In this document: one piece after another, positions 55,501-64,000 of the stretch
Layout of the letters: each line of letters starts with the position of its first letter
Numbering within the stretch: position 1 is the first letter of the stretch
From: Bifidobacteriaceae bacterium
Lineage (GTDB): Bacteria; Actinomycetota; Actinomycetes; Actinomycetales; WQXJ01
Reading direction: 5' to 3'
Length of the DNA stretch: 64,000 bases
NCBI GenBank assembly: GCA_031281585.1
Contig: JAITFE010000030.1
Location: 1 to 64,000, forward strand
Notes under the pieces: generated by a model
Told to the model about the DNA's origin: nothing
Databases searched by the model: none
What the model saw: only the letters and a program-made list of their open reading frames with translations
Made by a program: the position numbers and the translations under genes

Positions 55501-55506
55501 TACAAT
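55501..55506 (+). promoter_or_regulatory. -10 hexamer placing the rel transcript start at its ATG
   Basis: TACAAT lies six bases before the rel ATG at 55513. A start point at the usual distance would make the mRNA begin at or next to the initiation codon, that is, leaderless. No ribosome-binding site is visible before the ATG. No clear -35 element was found. Confidence 0.5.
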
Positions 55507-55512
55507 TGGCGC

Positions 55513-57804
55513 ATGACAGACGCCGGCACCACCGCCAAACCGCAGGTGGAGTCTGGCGTCCACACCAGGCCGCTGTCATGGTTGCCGGGTTTTCGGGCGC
55601 ACCAGTCCGCGCCCGCCGCGCTCGAGCCGGTGCTGGCCGCCCTCCGGGCCTCCCACCCCAAGACCTCCACCGAACTGGTCGAACGGGCCTACGCGGTCGC
55701 GGAACGCGTGCATGAGGGCCAGACGCGGAAGAACGGCGAGCCGTACATCACCCACCCGGTCGCGGTGGCGACCATCCTGGCCGAACTCGGGATGACCCCG
55801 TCCACGCTGGCGGCGGCGCTCCTCCACGACACGGTCGAGGACACCAGTTACTCGCTGACGGAGCTCAGACGCGAATTCGGCGACGAGATCGCCCAACTGG
55901 TTGACGGCGTCACCAAACTCGACAAGGTGGAGTACGGCGAGGCCGCCCAGTCGGAGACCGTTCGTAAGATGGTGATCGCCACCGCCAAGGACATCCGGGT
56001 CTTGCTGATCAAGTTGGCGGACCGCCTCCACAACGCGCGGACCTGGAAGTACGTCTCGGCCGAGTCGGCGGAGCGGAAAGCCCGCGAGACCCTGGAGATC
56101 TACGCCCCGCTGGCCCACCGCCTCGGCATGAACACGATCAAATGGGAGCTGGAGGACCTGTCTTTCGCCACCCTGCACCCCAGGGTCTACGAGGAAGTGG
56201 TGCGGGTCGTGGCGGAGCGCGCACCCGCCCGCGACGAATACCTGCGGGTGGTGGCGGAGCAGGTCAAAGCCGACCTGCGGGCCAACAAGATCAAAGGCGT
56301 GGTGACCGGGCGGCCCAAGCATTACTACTCGATCTACCAGAAGATGATTGTGCGGGGACGCGACCTGACCGACATCTACGACCTGGTGGGGGTGCGCATC
56401 CTGGTGGACTCCGTGCGGGACTGCTACGCGGCCCTGGGGGCCATGCACGCCCGCTGGAACCCCGTGCCGGGGCGGTTCAAGGACTACATCGCCCGGCCGA
56501 AGTTCAACATGTACCAGTCGCTCCACACCACGGTGATCGGACCGTCCGGCAAGCCGGTCGAAATCCAGATCCGCACCCACGAGATGCACCGGCGCAGCGA
56601 ATACGGCGTGGCCGCCCACTGGAAGTACAAGGAGGGCGCCCATTCGACCGCCAACGGCGGCACGGAGATGGATTGGCTGCGCCAACTGGTGGAATGGCAG
56701 CGCGAGACGCAGGACCCGGGGGAGTTCCTCGACTCGTTGCGCTATGAGATCGGGCGGGCCGAGGTCTACGTGTTCACGCCCAAGGGGGACGTGCTGGCCC
56801 TGCCGTCCGGCTCCACCCCGGTTGACTTCGCCTACGCCGTCCACACGGAGGTGGGCCACCGGACGGTCGGCGCGCGGGTCAACTCCCGCCTGGTGGCCCT
56901 GGACACCGAACTGCAAACCGGCGACGTGGTGGAGATCTTCACCTCGAAGACGCCCGACCAGGGCCCCTCGCGGGACTGGCTGGTGTTCGTCAAGTCGCCC
57001 AGGGCCCGCAACAAGATCAGGCAATGGTTCACCAAGGAGCGGCGCGAGGAGTCCGTCGAGCGGGGCAAGGACCAGATCGCCAAGGAGATGCGCAAGCAGA
57101 ACCTGCCGATCCAGCGGCTCATGTCCCATGAGACGCTGCTGGCCTTGGCCAACGAGCTGCGTTTCCCCGACGTTTCGGCCCTGTACGCGGCGGTCGGGGA
57201 GGGCCGCTACTCCGCCCATTCAATGGTGGAGAAACTGGTGGCCTCCCTGGGTGGCGAGGCCGGCAACGAGGAGGACCTGGTAGAGGTCTCCCGGCCGGGC
57301 CTGTCGCACCGCCTCAGCCCGGCCGGCGCCAGCGGCGACCCGGGCGTGGTGGTCCACGGGGTGGACGACGTGTGGGTGAAGTTGGCCCGCTGCTGCACCC
57401 CCGTGCCGGGCGACAAGATCATTGGTTTCATCACGCGCGGCTCTGGGGTCTCGGTCCACTGGGTCGACTGCTCCAACATCCTGGAGGCGGAAAAGCAGTC
57501 CCCCGAGCGGATCGTGGACGTCGAGTGGCGCGACCACGCCCAGGGCTCCTACCTGGTCCAAATCCAGGTCGAGGCCCTAGACCGCCATCACCTGCTGTCA
57601 GACGTCACCAAGGCCCTCTCAGAGGCCCACGTCAACATCCTGTCCGCCGAGGTGTCCACCACCAAGGACCGGGTCGCCATCAACCGCTTCGTCTTCGAAC
57701 TGGCGGACACGTCACACCTGGACGCGGTCCTGTCCGCCATCCGGCGGGTCGACGGCGTCTTCGACGCCTACCGCATCACGGGCTCCGGCCGCCACCACCT
57801 CTGA
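55513..57804 (+). CDS. rel: Bifunctional (p)ppGpp synthetase/hydrolase
   Basis: This 763-residue Rel protein makes and degrades the stringent-response nucleotides. The HD hydrolase domain (about 60-210) contains LLHDTVEDT. The synthetase domain (about 250-400) contains [11 protein letters not shown] and YQSLHTTV; the RFKD form is that of bifunctional enzymes. TGS (about 410-470), a helical/zinc-finger region with [10 protein letters not shown] near 631 and a C-terminal ACT domain (about 680-763) follow. It is transcribed with or just after apt. Its last 93 bases overlap a convergent gene. Confidence 0.95.
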   Translation: MTDAGTTAKPQVESGVHTRPLSWLPGFRAHQSAPAALEPVLAALRASHPKTSTELVERAYAVAERVHEGQTRKNGEPYITHPVAVATILAELGMTPSTLAAALLHDTVEDTSYSLTELRREFGDEIAQLVDGVTKLDKVEYGEAAQSETVRKMVIATAKDIRVLLIKLADRLHNARTWKYVSAESAERKARETLEIYAPLAHRLGMNTIKWELEDLSFATLHPRVYEEVVRVVAERAPARDEYLRVVAEQVKADLRANKIKGVVTGRPKHYYSIYQKMIVRGRDLTDIYDLVGVRILVDSVRDCYAALGAMHARWNPVPGRFKDYIARPKFNMYQSLHTTVIGPSGKPVEIQIRTHEMHRRSEYGVAAHWKYKEGAHSTANGGTEMDWLRQLVEWQRETQDPGEFLDSLRYEIGRAEVYVFTPKGDVLALPSGSTPVDFAYAVHTEVGHRTVGARVNSRLVALDTELQTGDVVEIFTSKTPDQGPSRDWLVFVKSPRARNKIRQWFTKERREESVERGKDQIAKEMRKQNLPIQRLMSHETLLALANELRFPDVSALYAAVGEGRYSAHSMVEKLVASLGGEAGNEEDLVEVSRPGLSHRLSPAGASGDPGVVVHGVDDVWVKLARCCTPVPGDKIIGFITRGSGVSVHWVDCSNILEAEKQSPERIVDVEWRDHAQGSYLVQIQVEALDRHHLLSDVTKALSEAHVNILSAEVSTTKDRVAINRFVFELADTSHLDAVLSAIRRVDGVFDAYRITGSGRHHL

Positions 57805-59679
57805 GGCCGCCTTCGGCCGCGGCCGCGCGTACCAGGCCGCCAGCGCCACCACCGGCGCGGCCAGCGCCAAGCCCAGGACGTAGCGGAACTCGGCGAACGC
57901 AGGCGAGAGCAGGGTGCTGCCCCAGATGCCGAGCAGCGGCGTCATCGCCAGAAGCAGGCGCTGGCGGCGCTTGAGCGCCAGCACCGCCGCCGCCAACACC
58001 AGGACGCCGGAGTAGAAGCCGATCGAAAACGCCATGGACAACACCGGCACGGGCCGGGGGCTGCCCAGGGAAGCCCAGAACATGGCCTTGCGCAGGCCAG
58101 GCGCTAGCGAGTCCTCCTCGGAGATGCCCCAAGGGTTGTCGGCTATGTACATCTGGCTGGCCGCCTCAATCGCCTCCGGATACCAATAGCCGAAAGTCTG
58201 GGCCAGGGTGGCGTTGACGTACGACTTGGGATACTTGCGGCCAAGGTCGGCCCAGAGCCACACGGCATCGTCCAAGTGGGTCTTGAAGTACTCCGTGTCG
58301 ATCTGCAACCTGACGGCGTCGCTGAGGCGGGGGTAGTAGGTGTCCTTGAACTCCCGCCCGACGGAGACACGGGTCTCGACGGAGAAGAACGCCTCGACCA
58401 ACTCGCGTTCGCGCGGGGTCAGATCGTTCGCGTGCTCGTGAACCGCCCGGCCGATTTGCTGCGCGGGCAGGGACAGGGTCTCCCGCGTGGAGTCGCCGTG
58501 GACCGCCCCCAACGCGTCGTAAACGGGCCCGGTGACCACGCAGTAAACCACGGCGCTGACGGCCGCCACGGCCAGGAACTGACGCCGCAGGCCCTTCGCC
58601 AAGGCCACCAGGAAAAGGAACGACAGCGCGAGCACGTGGACCCCGTTCGAGCGCCACAACACCACCATCAGCGCGAAGGCGGTCAACGCCAGCCACGGCC
58701 CCCACCCTGGCGGCGCCGGGCGCCTCCGCAGCACCTCGATCAGGGCCGTGACCAGGCACATGATGGCGATCGCGAAAGGCACGTCCTTGAGCGCGTTGAC
58801 GGAGTACATGGCGAAGAGCGGGCAGAGCGCAAAGAACGCGCCGGCGCCCAGCACGGCCGTCGGGCGCACCCCCCAGCGCTTCAGCGCCACCACCGCGTAG
58901 GTGAACGCCGCGCTTGAGGCCATGATCAAGAACGCCGAATACAGGCCCAGGCCCAACGTGGCCGAACCGAGCGCCACGCCGATCTTGCCGAACAGGCCCA
59001 GCAGCAGCGTGTGCGCCAAGGGGTGAAGGTCGAGCAGGGGCCGGCCTCCAATGGTCATTGACAACTGGACCTGGGCGTCCACCGGGAGGACCGCCGGGTA
59101 CCAGGCCAGGAAATAGGGCACGCGGCTTGCGCACAACACCAACCAGACGCCCAGGATGAAGCGCTTGGGATGGCTCTGCCATTGGCCGCGCAGCCACCGC
59201 CAGGCGCCCGAGGCGGCCTTTGTCCACTTGGTGTTGGACCTGAGGGCGGCGTCGAGAATGAGCGCGAAGACGGTGTAGAAGATGACCCAATAGCCCGTCA
59301 AATGGATAACGGCCTTGCCGAGTTGAAGCGGCGACGCGACGAGCAGATGGACCGAGTTGTCCCAGTTGACGGCCGCGCCCACCGTCTCCGAGGCGGCCGC
59401 GGCCAAGGCCAGTCCGGCCGCTGTCAGCCGGGTGGCCCGGCCCGTCACCTTTAGCGCGCGGGCGGCGACCAGGGTCAACCCTGCCCAAACGGCCAACAGG
59501 AAGACGTTGTTCCCCGTGAACTGGCCGTCAAGGGCCACCGGGGCCCAGGTGGTTTGAGTGCGGTATTGGAATCCGCCCCACGTCTGCCGCACCAGCGTGG
59601 TGTTCAGGGCCACCGTCCCCCACAAGCCCGCCATCAGGGCGACCGCCCGCCTGCCGGGGTCGCCAAGTCTCGCCTTCAT
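57712..59679 (-). CDS. DUF6020-like multi-pass membrane protein
   Basis: This 655-residue protein has about 14 hydrophobic helices and an extracytosolic region (about 385-520) with [20 protein letters not shown] and [20 protein letters not shown]. The layout resembles DUF6020-type membrane proteins, which look like lipid-linked-sugar glycosyltransferases and occur near surface-glycan genes. Function is unproven. Its final 31 codons are antisense to rel, so its true C-terminus may be unconserved. The start ATG at 59679 reads [11 protein letters not shown]. Confidence 0.75.
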   Translation of the reverse strand: MKARLGDPGRRAVALMAGLWGTVALNTTLVRQTWGGFQYRTQTTWAPVALDGQFTGNNVFLLAVWAGLTLVAARALKVTGRATRLTAAGLALAAAASETVGAAVNWDNSVHLLVASPLQLGKAVIHLTGYWVIFYTVFALILDAALRSNTKWTKAASGAWRWLRGQWQSHPKRFILGVWLVLCASRVPYFLAWYPAVLPVDAQVQLSMTIGGRPLLDLHPLAHTLLLGLFGKIGVALGSATLGLGLYSAFLIMASSAAFTYAVVALKRWGVRPTAVLGAGAFFALCPLFAMYSVNALKDVPFAIAIMCLVTALIEVLRRRPAPPGWGPWLALTAFALMVVLWRSNGVHVLALSFLFLVALAKGLRRQFLAVAAVSAVVYCVVTGPVYDALGAVHGDSTRETLSLPAQQIGRAVHEHANDLTPRERELVEAFFSVETRVSVGREFKDTYYPRLSDAVRLQIDTEYFKTHLDDAVWLWADLGRKYPKSYVNATLAQTFGYWYPEAIEAASQMYIADNPWGISEEDSLAPGLRKAMFWASLGSPRPVPVLSMAFSIGFYSGVLVLAAAVLALKRRQRLLLAMTPLLGIWGSTLLSPAFAEFRYVLGLALAAPVVALAAWYARPRPKAASEVVAAGARDAVGVEDAVDPPDGGQDRVQV

Positions 59680-59795
59680 GGCGCCAAGTCTATCCAGCGG
59701 CCAGGCCGATTCCGCAGTTAGGGAAGGTGTGGAGCCCCGGTCGCGGCCCCGCTGCGGCCGCCGCGGCGGGCGCGGTCAGGCTCCGCCTACGCGGG

Positions 59796-60554
59796 TCAGC
59801 GTTCGGCCAGGAGGTGCGCTTTCAGCGCCTCCTCGTAGGCGGGGCCCCAGTGGTACGGCGCGCTGCCCCACTTGTGGTTCTCCGCCGCGTACAACGCCGC
59901 CTCCGGGTAGCGGTAGAACTGCTCCGGCCGGAGGTCGCGGGCCATGTGCCGGTACATCTGGTCCAAGGAGTCGTTGACTCGGCGGTACCCGTTCGGGTCG
60001 GCCGCGGCCGGGGGGTACGGGACGGTCTTGGACACCATGGTTGACCAATAGACCCGCCCCACGCGCAGTTTGCCCAGCGCCCCCGCGCGTCGGAGCAGGC
60101 GCACCCAGCGGCGCCAAGCCCGTTGCCAGAGCTGAAAGCGCTCATCCGAATAGGCGCCGATGTCGCGTTCGGCGCCGCGCTGAAAGCCCGACTCGCGAAA
60201 CTCGTCGGTCACGGTGGCGAAGCATTCCCGGCCGCGCTGGAACAGCGGGTAGCGCTCGTCGATCAGGTCCATCAGCAGGATGTCGAAATCCCCATCCCTC
60301 ACCAGTTGTCTGAGCTTGGTGGAACCGAGGTCCCACTCCACCCGGCTGCGGCGAAACGCGGACTCGATGGCGGCGGTGTCAACCCCCGTGAACGGGCGCT
60401 TCGACATGGCGCTGACCAGGGAAGACCGGGCCACGTATTCAGCCAACTCGATCCCGTCTTCGGGTCCCAGGTGCTCGAACACGTCCCGCGACACGCACGA
60501 ACCGAAGATCAACACGCGCAGCGGCGCCGCCGCGTCTCTGGGCACCGTTCCCAC
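59796..60554 (-). CDS. DUF6270-like protein (GSCVSRD)
   Basis: This 252-residue soluble protein opens with LRVLIFGSCVSRDVFEHL and contains YVARSSLVSAMS near 40-51 and LLMDLIDERY near 90. These features match the DUF6270 family as I recall it, found in surface-polysaccharide contexts; the GSC motif suggests an SGNH-like fold. The GTG at 60554 is chosen because TATACT lies seven bases upstream, a leaderless arrangement; an in-frame start at 60578 would lie above it. Function is unknown. Confidence 0.7.
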   Translation of the reverse strand: MGTVPRDAAAPLRVLIFGSCVSRDVFEHLGPEDGIELAEYVARSSLVSAMSKRPFTGVDTAAIESAFRRSRVEWDLGSTKLRQLVRDGDFDILLMDLIDERYPLFQRGRECFATVTDEFRESGFQRGAERDIGAYSDERFQLWQRAWRRWVRLLRRAGALGKLRVGRVYWSTMVSKTVPYPPAAADPNGYRRVNDSLDQMYRHMARDLRPEQFYRYPEAALYAAENHKWGSAPYHWGPAYEEALKAHLLAER

Positions 60555-60561
60555 GGATGCG

Positions 60562-60567
60562 AGTATA
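60562..60567 (-). promoter_or_regulatory. -10 hexamer seven bases before the GTG at 60554
   Basis: On the minus strand TATACT ends seven bases before GTG. Transcription would begin at the start codon, giving a leaderless mRNA. This match decides the start of the DUF6270-like gene. Confidence 0.45.
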
Positions 60568-60665
60568 GGGGGCCGCACCGCGTCGCCGGAGCCATAAGCT
60601 CAGGTGGACGCTGTAATCTTTGGGTCAAAGCTCCAGGCAACCATTTCGTCACGAGGAGGCCGCAA

Positions 60666-61562
60666 ATGGGTGACTATCAGCCCCAACAGCCCTACCCGCC
60701 GTACGAGCCCCACCAGCAGCAGCCGGGTTGGGGGCCGCCGCCGCCCGCCGACCGGGGCGGTTTTGGATGGGCCGTTCTCGGCTTCTTCGTCCCAATTGTG
60801 GGGCTGGTCTTGTTCGTGGTGTGGCGCGAGTCAAAGCCCCGGAGCGCGAAGAGCGCGGGCGTGGGCGCCCTCCTGGGTTTCGTCCTCGTGATGATTGCGC
60901 CGGCCGCCGTGGTTCTCGCTCTCCGGGCCCCATGGAACCCGGTCGTTAGTTCGGAGCCGTATTCGGAGGTTTACGAGGCTCCCGACCCGACCGTTGAAGC
61001 CACCCCCGACGCGGAGCGGACCAAGGCGGCCAGCCAGCAGCCCGTCTATTCGGGCGTGCCGGATCCGGCCCTGGCCGAAGGCCGCGAGTGGACCGGATCC
61101 ATGGAAACCTCGATTGGTGCCATCAAGTTCACCCTTAACGGCGCCGCCGCCCCGCAGGCGACCGCCAACTTCATCCAGCTGGCCCGCGACGGCTACTACG
61201 ACGGCTCCTCCTGCCACCGGCTCACCACCGCGGGCATCTTCGTCCTCCAGTGCGGTTCGCTGACCGGGGATGGCACCGACGGCCCCGGCTACCAGTTCGG
61301 CCCGCTTGAAAACGTCCCGGAGGACGGCGTCTACCCTCCCGGAGTCATCGCCATGGCACGCGCTTCCGCGGAAGACTCGCAGGGCGCCCAGTTCTTCATC
61401 ACCTACGAGGAGAGCGTCATCCCTGGCGGCTACACCGTGTTCGGGCGGGTCACGTCCGGACTTGACGCGATCGAAGACGTGGCGGCCGCAGGCACCGCCG
61501 ACGGCGGCTCAGACGGACGGCCGGCGGTCGACGTGACGTTTGAAGCCATCGAGTTCGACTGA
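60666..61562 (+). CDS. Membrane-anchored cyclophilin-type peptidyl-prolyl isomerase
   Basis: This 298-residue protein has a Pro/Gln-rich cytosolic N-terminus (1-35), two hydrophobic segments (about 37-55 and 66-86) and an extracytosolic cyclophilin domain (about 140-298). The catalytic arginine is in CHRL near 182, and AQFFITYEES near 242 matches the family's SQFFI. It should speed proline isomerisation in exported proteins. ATG at 60666 follows GAGGAGG. Confidence 0.88.
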   Translation: MGDYQPQQPYPPYEPHQQQPGWGPPPPADRGGFGWAVLGFFVPIVGLVLFVVWRESKPRSAKSAGVGALLGFVLVMIAPAAVVLALRAPWNPVVSSEPYSEVYEAPDPTVEATPDAERTKAASQQPVYSGVPDPALAEGREWTGSMETSIGAIKFTLNGAAAPQATANFIQLARDGYYDGSSCHRLTTAGIFVLQCGSLTGDGTDGPGYQFGPLENVPEDGVYPPGVIAMARASAEDSQGAQFFITYEESVIPGGYTVFGRVTSGLDAIEDVAAAGTADGGSDGRPAVDVTFEAIEFD

Positions 61563-61611
61563 CGGCGGCCCAAGCCGGCCCGGCCTGGGTCAGGGTGTCA
61601 GACCACAACGG

Positions 61612-61617
61612 TAACCT
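61612..61617 (+). promoter_or_regulatory. -10 hexamer six bases before the methyltransferase ATG
   Basis: TAACCT lies six bases upstream of ATG 61624, the same spacing as at rel. No ribosome-binding site is present. A leaderless transcript is therefore likely. No -35 element was recognised. Confidence 0.4.
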
Positions 61618-61623
61618 TGCGCC

Positions 61624-62598
61624 ATGACTCCAAGTTCCTCCGTCGAAGGGGCCTCCCGGCCGGTGCCGCTGCGCGCTCCCCAGTTCGTCACGGTGGATCA
61701 TGTGGTTGGCGCCAACTATCGCCGCGCACTCGACCATTCGGCTTTGGTGTGCGGCGACGCGTTGGCCGTGATGTCAAGTCTCCCGCCGGAGTCGGTCCAG
61801 GCGGTGGTCACGTCGCCGCCGTATTGGAGCCTGCGCGACTATGGGATCAGCGGGCAGATCGGGCTTGAGGAGAGCGTCTATTCGTTTGTTTCGAATCTAG
61901 CCGATGTGTTCGACCAAGTCTTCCGCGTCCTCAGGCGAGACGGCACGCTTTGGCTGAATATCGGCGACTCGTACACGTCCGGCAACCGAGGCTGGAGGGC
62001 TCCCGACAAGAAGAACCCGGCGCGTGCCATGAGCTTGCGTCCCCCCACACCTGAAGGCCTGAAGGACAAGGACCTCATTGGCGTTCCGTGGCGCCTTGCT
62101 TTGGCGATGCAGGAGCACGGATGGTATCTCCGGTCGGAGGTGATCTGGCGAAAGCCGAACGCGCAGCCGGAGAGCGTTCGGGACCGGCCGACACGGGATC
62201 ACGAGCAGCTTTTCTTGTTCTCCCGTTCCGAGCGTTACAAGTACCACGTCGATGCCGTCAAGGGTCCGGGCGGGCGCCGGTTGCGCACCGTCTGGGACAT
62301 TTCCACCAAACCCAGTCGCGCCGCCGCAGGCCATTTCGCGACCTTCCCCGCGGAACTGGTCGAACGTTGTCTTCGAATCGGCACAGACGTCGGCGACTTG
62401 GTGCTGGACCCGTTCTTGGGCTCCGGCACGACCGCGCTGGTGGCGGGCGCGCTGGGCCGTCGTTTCCTGGGAATCGAACTCCATCCGGACTATCTGGCGA
62501 TGAGCCGGAGCCGCTTGCTTGACGAGGGCTTCATCGACGCCACGCCCAAGGCCGCCGCGGGCCATGACCGGCAGGCAGGGCACCGTGCAGTCGTTTAG
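61624..62598 (+). CDS. DNA (cytosine-N4)-type methyltransferase of an XcyI-like system
   Basis: This 324-residue class beta methyltransferase has the catalytic motif IV VTSPPYWSLRDYG near 62-74; TSPPYW is typical of N4-cytosine enzymes. The AdoMet motif FLGSGTTALVAG lies near 263-274, after the catalytic motif. Relatives M.XcyI/M.Cfr9I modify CCCGGG and sit beside XcyI-type nucleases, as here, so CCCGGG is the predicted site. All motifs look intact. The next gene begins 27 bases later. Confidence 0.88.
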   Translation: MTPSSSVEGASRPVPLRAPQFVTVDHVVGANYRRALDHSALVCGDALAVMSSLPPESVQAVVTSPPYWSLRDYGISGQIGLEESVYSFVSNLADVFDQVFRVLRRDGTLWLNIGDSYTSGNRGWRAPDKKNPARAMSLRPPTPEGLKDKDLIGVPWRLALAMQEHGWYLRSEVIWRKPNAQPESVRDRPTRDHEQLFLFSRSERYKYHVDAVKGPGGRRLRTVWDISTKPSRAAAGHFATFPAELVERCLRIGTDVGDLVLDPFLGSGTTALVAGALGRRFLGIELHPDYLAMSRSRLLDEGFIDATPKAAAGHDRQAGHRAVV

Positions 62599-62625
62599 CT
62601 TCCCCCGCCGGGGCGACAGGTCTTT

Positions 62626-63276
62626 GTGCAGGAGTTCCTCAGGCAGTACCGAGCCAAGGCCCTTGGCTCCGGACTGGAATCCGCCGTGGCGGGCGTGCAC
62701 CCATCCGTGCTGGAACGCGAGGTGGAACACCATGTGCCGGTCGGGGCGCTGGCGCCGCTCGAGGCCGCGGGGCTTCGGCCCGAGGAGGTCTTCGCCCTGC
62801 CGTCTGTGCTCCGTGCGGCTCCGGGCATGCTGGCCCGGTACCGTCTGTTGCTGGGAGTGTCGCAAAAGCTTTTCTACTCTTCGCGATCAGGCCTTTCGTC
62901 CTTCAAATCGATGGAGGAACGACAGGTGATCAGCGCCAAGGCTAACGGCATGATCGATCAGTTATGTGACGAGTTAAACCTCGCACTGGCTGACTTGGTG
63001 GCAGCTCTGCCCCCCGAATCTCTGCGGCTGGACGTCGCCTCTTTGCCGTTCCTGACTCTTGGCGTTCAGGCGGACGGGGCTTGGCGGGGACAGATCGGGC
63101 GGAGCGCCACAGCCGCCGTGTTCGAGGCCATGGTCGCGGTCGTGGCAGAACGGGTGGGCGATGCGATGATCAGGGATGGCAGTGCCGTGACTGTGGTCAA
63201 TTCCGCCGGCCGGAGGGTAACCATGGCCTTTGCGCCGGACCCGGATGTTGTCATTCGCGAGACTGTCGGGATTTGA
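62626..63276 (+). CDS. XcyI-like restriction endonuclease, apparently truncated
   Basis: This 216-residue protein resembles the N-terminal two-thirds of XcyI-family nucleases (LLLGVSQKLFYSSRSGLSSF near 75-94, FKSMEERQVIS). It ends shortly after FAPDPDVVIRE, which would supply the first acidic residue of the PD-(D/E)XK active site. The E-X-K strand (EVKGG-like) and the rest of the family's roughly 320-330 residues are absent. The gene then stops 11 bases before the convergent DUF349 gene. If the family recall is right the nuclease is inactive. GTG at 62626 is the start. Confidence 0.65.
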   Translation: MQEFLRQYRAKALGSGLESAVAGVHPSVLEREVEHHVPVGALAPLEAAGLRPEEVFALPSVLRAAPGMLARYRLLLGVSQKLFYSSRSGLSSFKSMEERQVISAKANGMIDQLCDELNLALADLVAALPPESLRLDVASLPFLTLGVQADGAWRGQIGRSATAAVFEAMVAVVAERVGDAMIRDGSAVTVVNSAGRRVTMAFAPDPDVVIRETVGI

Positions 63277-63287
63277 GCCGGCGGAGG

Positions 63288-64000
63288 CTACTCCCAGCCG
63301 CGTTCCGCTGACTGACGCAGGTTGTCGAGCATCTGGCGGCGCCCCTTGATGTCCTCTTTGAGGGCCGCGATCGAGGTTTGGTCGCCGGTGGCCTCAACCT
63401 TGACCAGTTTCCGCTCGAGCCCGGCTATGACCGCCTCGAGCTGGCTGGTCATCGATTCCATTCGGGCCATTGTCTCCGGGTTCGACTTCCGCCAACTGCG
63501 CTCTTCTTCGGAGCGGATCGTGTCCTCGACGGCCTTCATGCGCGCCTCGACCCTGTCCTGGTCCCGTCGGGGCACATGCCCCACCTTGTCCCACCGGTCT
63601 TCCAGATCCCGGAGCTTGGCCTTGGCCGCTTTGAGGTCGCGGATGGGGAGGAGCGTCTCCGCCTCTTGCACAATCGCCAGTTTGGCCTCAAGGTTGGCTT
63701 CCCGCTCCGCGTCGTTCGCCGCGTGCTGCGCGTCGCGCGCGTTGAAGAACCGGTCTTGAGCGGCTCGGAAACGCTGCCACAGGGCATCGTCCTCGCGTCG
63801 GGACAGCCGACCCGCCGACTTCCAACGTTCCATCAGGTTGCGGAACTCGCGCCCCGTCTCGCCCCAATCCTGCGAGGCGGAGAGCTTCTCAGCCTCCGCC
63901 ACTATTTGCTCCTTGACCATTTTCGCGGCGCCCTGGCGTTTGTCCAGTTCGGTGAAGAAAGTCCGCCGTTTGCGGTCGAAGCTGGTGCGAGCGTGTGAGA
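63288..64000 (-). CDS. DUF349 domain protein, 5' end beyond the window
   Basis: The frame is open from the right edge to the stop at 63288, giving 237 C-terminal residues. It shows DUF349 repeats: WGETGREFRNLMERWKSAGR near the start of the visible part, then a DALWQRFRAAQDRFF segment and AKLRDLEDRWDKVGHVPRRD. The tail is charged coiled coil. DUF349 proteins are helical and of unknown biochemical function. The ATG at 63920 is internal because coding similarity continues upstream of it. Confidence 0.85.
   Translation of the reverse strand, partial: SHARTSFDRKRRTFFTELDKRQGAAKMVKEQIVAEAEKLSASQDWGETGREFRNLMERWKSAGRLSRREDDALWQRFRAAQDRFFNARDAQHAANDAEREANLEAKLAIVQEAETLLPIRDLKAAKAKLRDLEDRWDKVGHVPRRDQDRVEARMKAVEDTIRSEEERSWRKSNPETMARMESMTSQLEAVIAGLERKLVKVEATGDQTSIAALKEDIKGRRQMLDNLRQSAERGWE

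Noticed and set aside
60123-60665. Long upstream extension of the cyclophilin gene
   Set aside because: It runs antisense through the DUF6270-like gene. ATG 60666 has a strong GAGGAGG site and precedes the membrane segments.
1-64000. CRISPR arrays and tRNA genes
   Set aside because: No regularly spaced direct repeats with unique spacers and no tRNA-like cloverleaf with a TTCGANNC arm in context were noticed by eye. A dedicated scan was not possible.

Overview
The window is high-GC DNA (roughly two-thirds G+C, lower in the centre) from an actinobacterium. The evidence is the phosphatidylinositol-mannoside gene block (thrS, HIT protein, PI-phosphate synthase, PatA-like acyltransferase, pimA), the ruvCAB-yajC-secD-secF-apt-rel order, frequent GTG/TTG starts, ATGA/GTGA gene overlaps and a DUF222-HNH protein. 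An LPxTG surface protein and a GH120 beta-xylosidase suggest, by inference only, a host- or plant-polymer-associated lineage. No genus is claimed.

Layout. 1-216: 3' end of an rRNA operon (5S rRNA) with two hairpins. 335-7405: TPR protein plus HAD phosphatase, an Eis-like acetyltransferase, an intracellular GH120 beta-xylosidase and an ABC-F protein. 7448-13185: threonyl-tRNA synthetase and the PI/PIM lipid operon, ending in a LemA-like membrane protein. 13362-16133: a sortase-anchored amidase fusion, separated by a strong bidirectional hairpin from a UDP-glucose dehydrogenase (17556-16225, minus). 17699-18688: an orphan IetA-like AAA ATPase.

18831-44553 is a surface-polysaccharide locus. Its left arm reads rightward: BY-kinase/Wzz, LMW phosphatase, a patch of toxin-antitoxin relics, a GT39-like transferase interrupted at a 15-G tract, epimerase, GT4, TupA-like ATP-grasp, Wzx flippase, an ISAs1 transposase relic and a Wzy-like membrane protein. 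Its right arm reads leftward: UDP-sugar 4,6-dehydratase, aminotransferase, acetyltransferase and sugar-phosphate transferase (a PglF/E/D/C-like set), a HAD hydrolase, a GT4, a decayed ATP-grasp gene carrying a 172-bp IS21-derived element, and a tandem pair of acyltransferase-SGNH proteins. The core from about 24.2 to 34.1 kb is visibly less GC-rich, which suggests acquisition. The genes together can build an activated sugar, load it on a lipid carrier, extend it, flip and polymerise the repeat, control chain length and acylate the product.

45220-64000: a DUF222-HNH protein preceded by 24-bp tandem repeats; yebC, ruvC, ruvA, ruvB (with a 29-bp-arm palindrome in the ruvA-ruvB spacer), yajC, secD, secF, apt and rel; a DUF6020-like membrane protein overlapping rel tail to tail; a DUF6270-like protein; a membrane-anchored cyclophilin; an N4-cytosine-type methyltransferase with a shortened XcyI-like endonuclease; and a partial DUF349 gene at the right edge. 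No tRNA gene, CRISPR array or intact insertion sequence was recognised.
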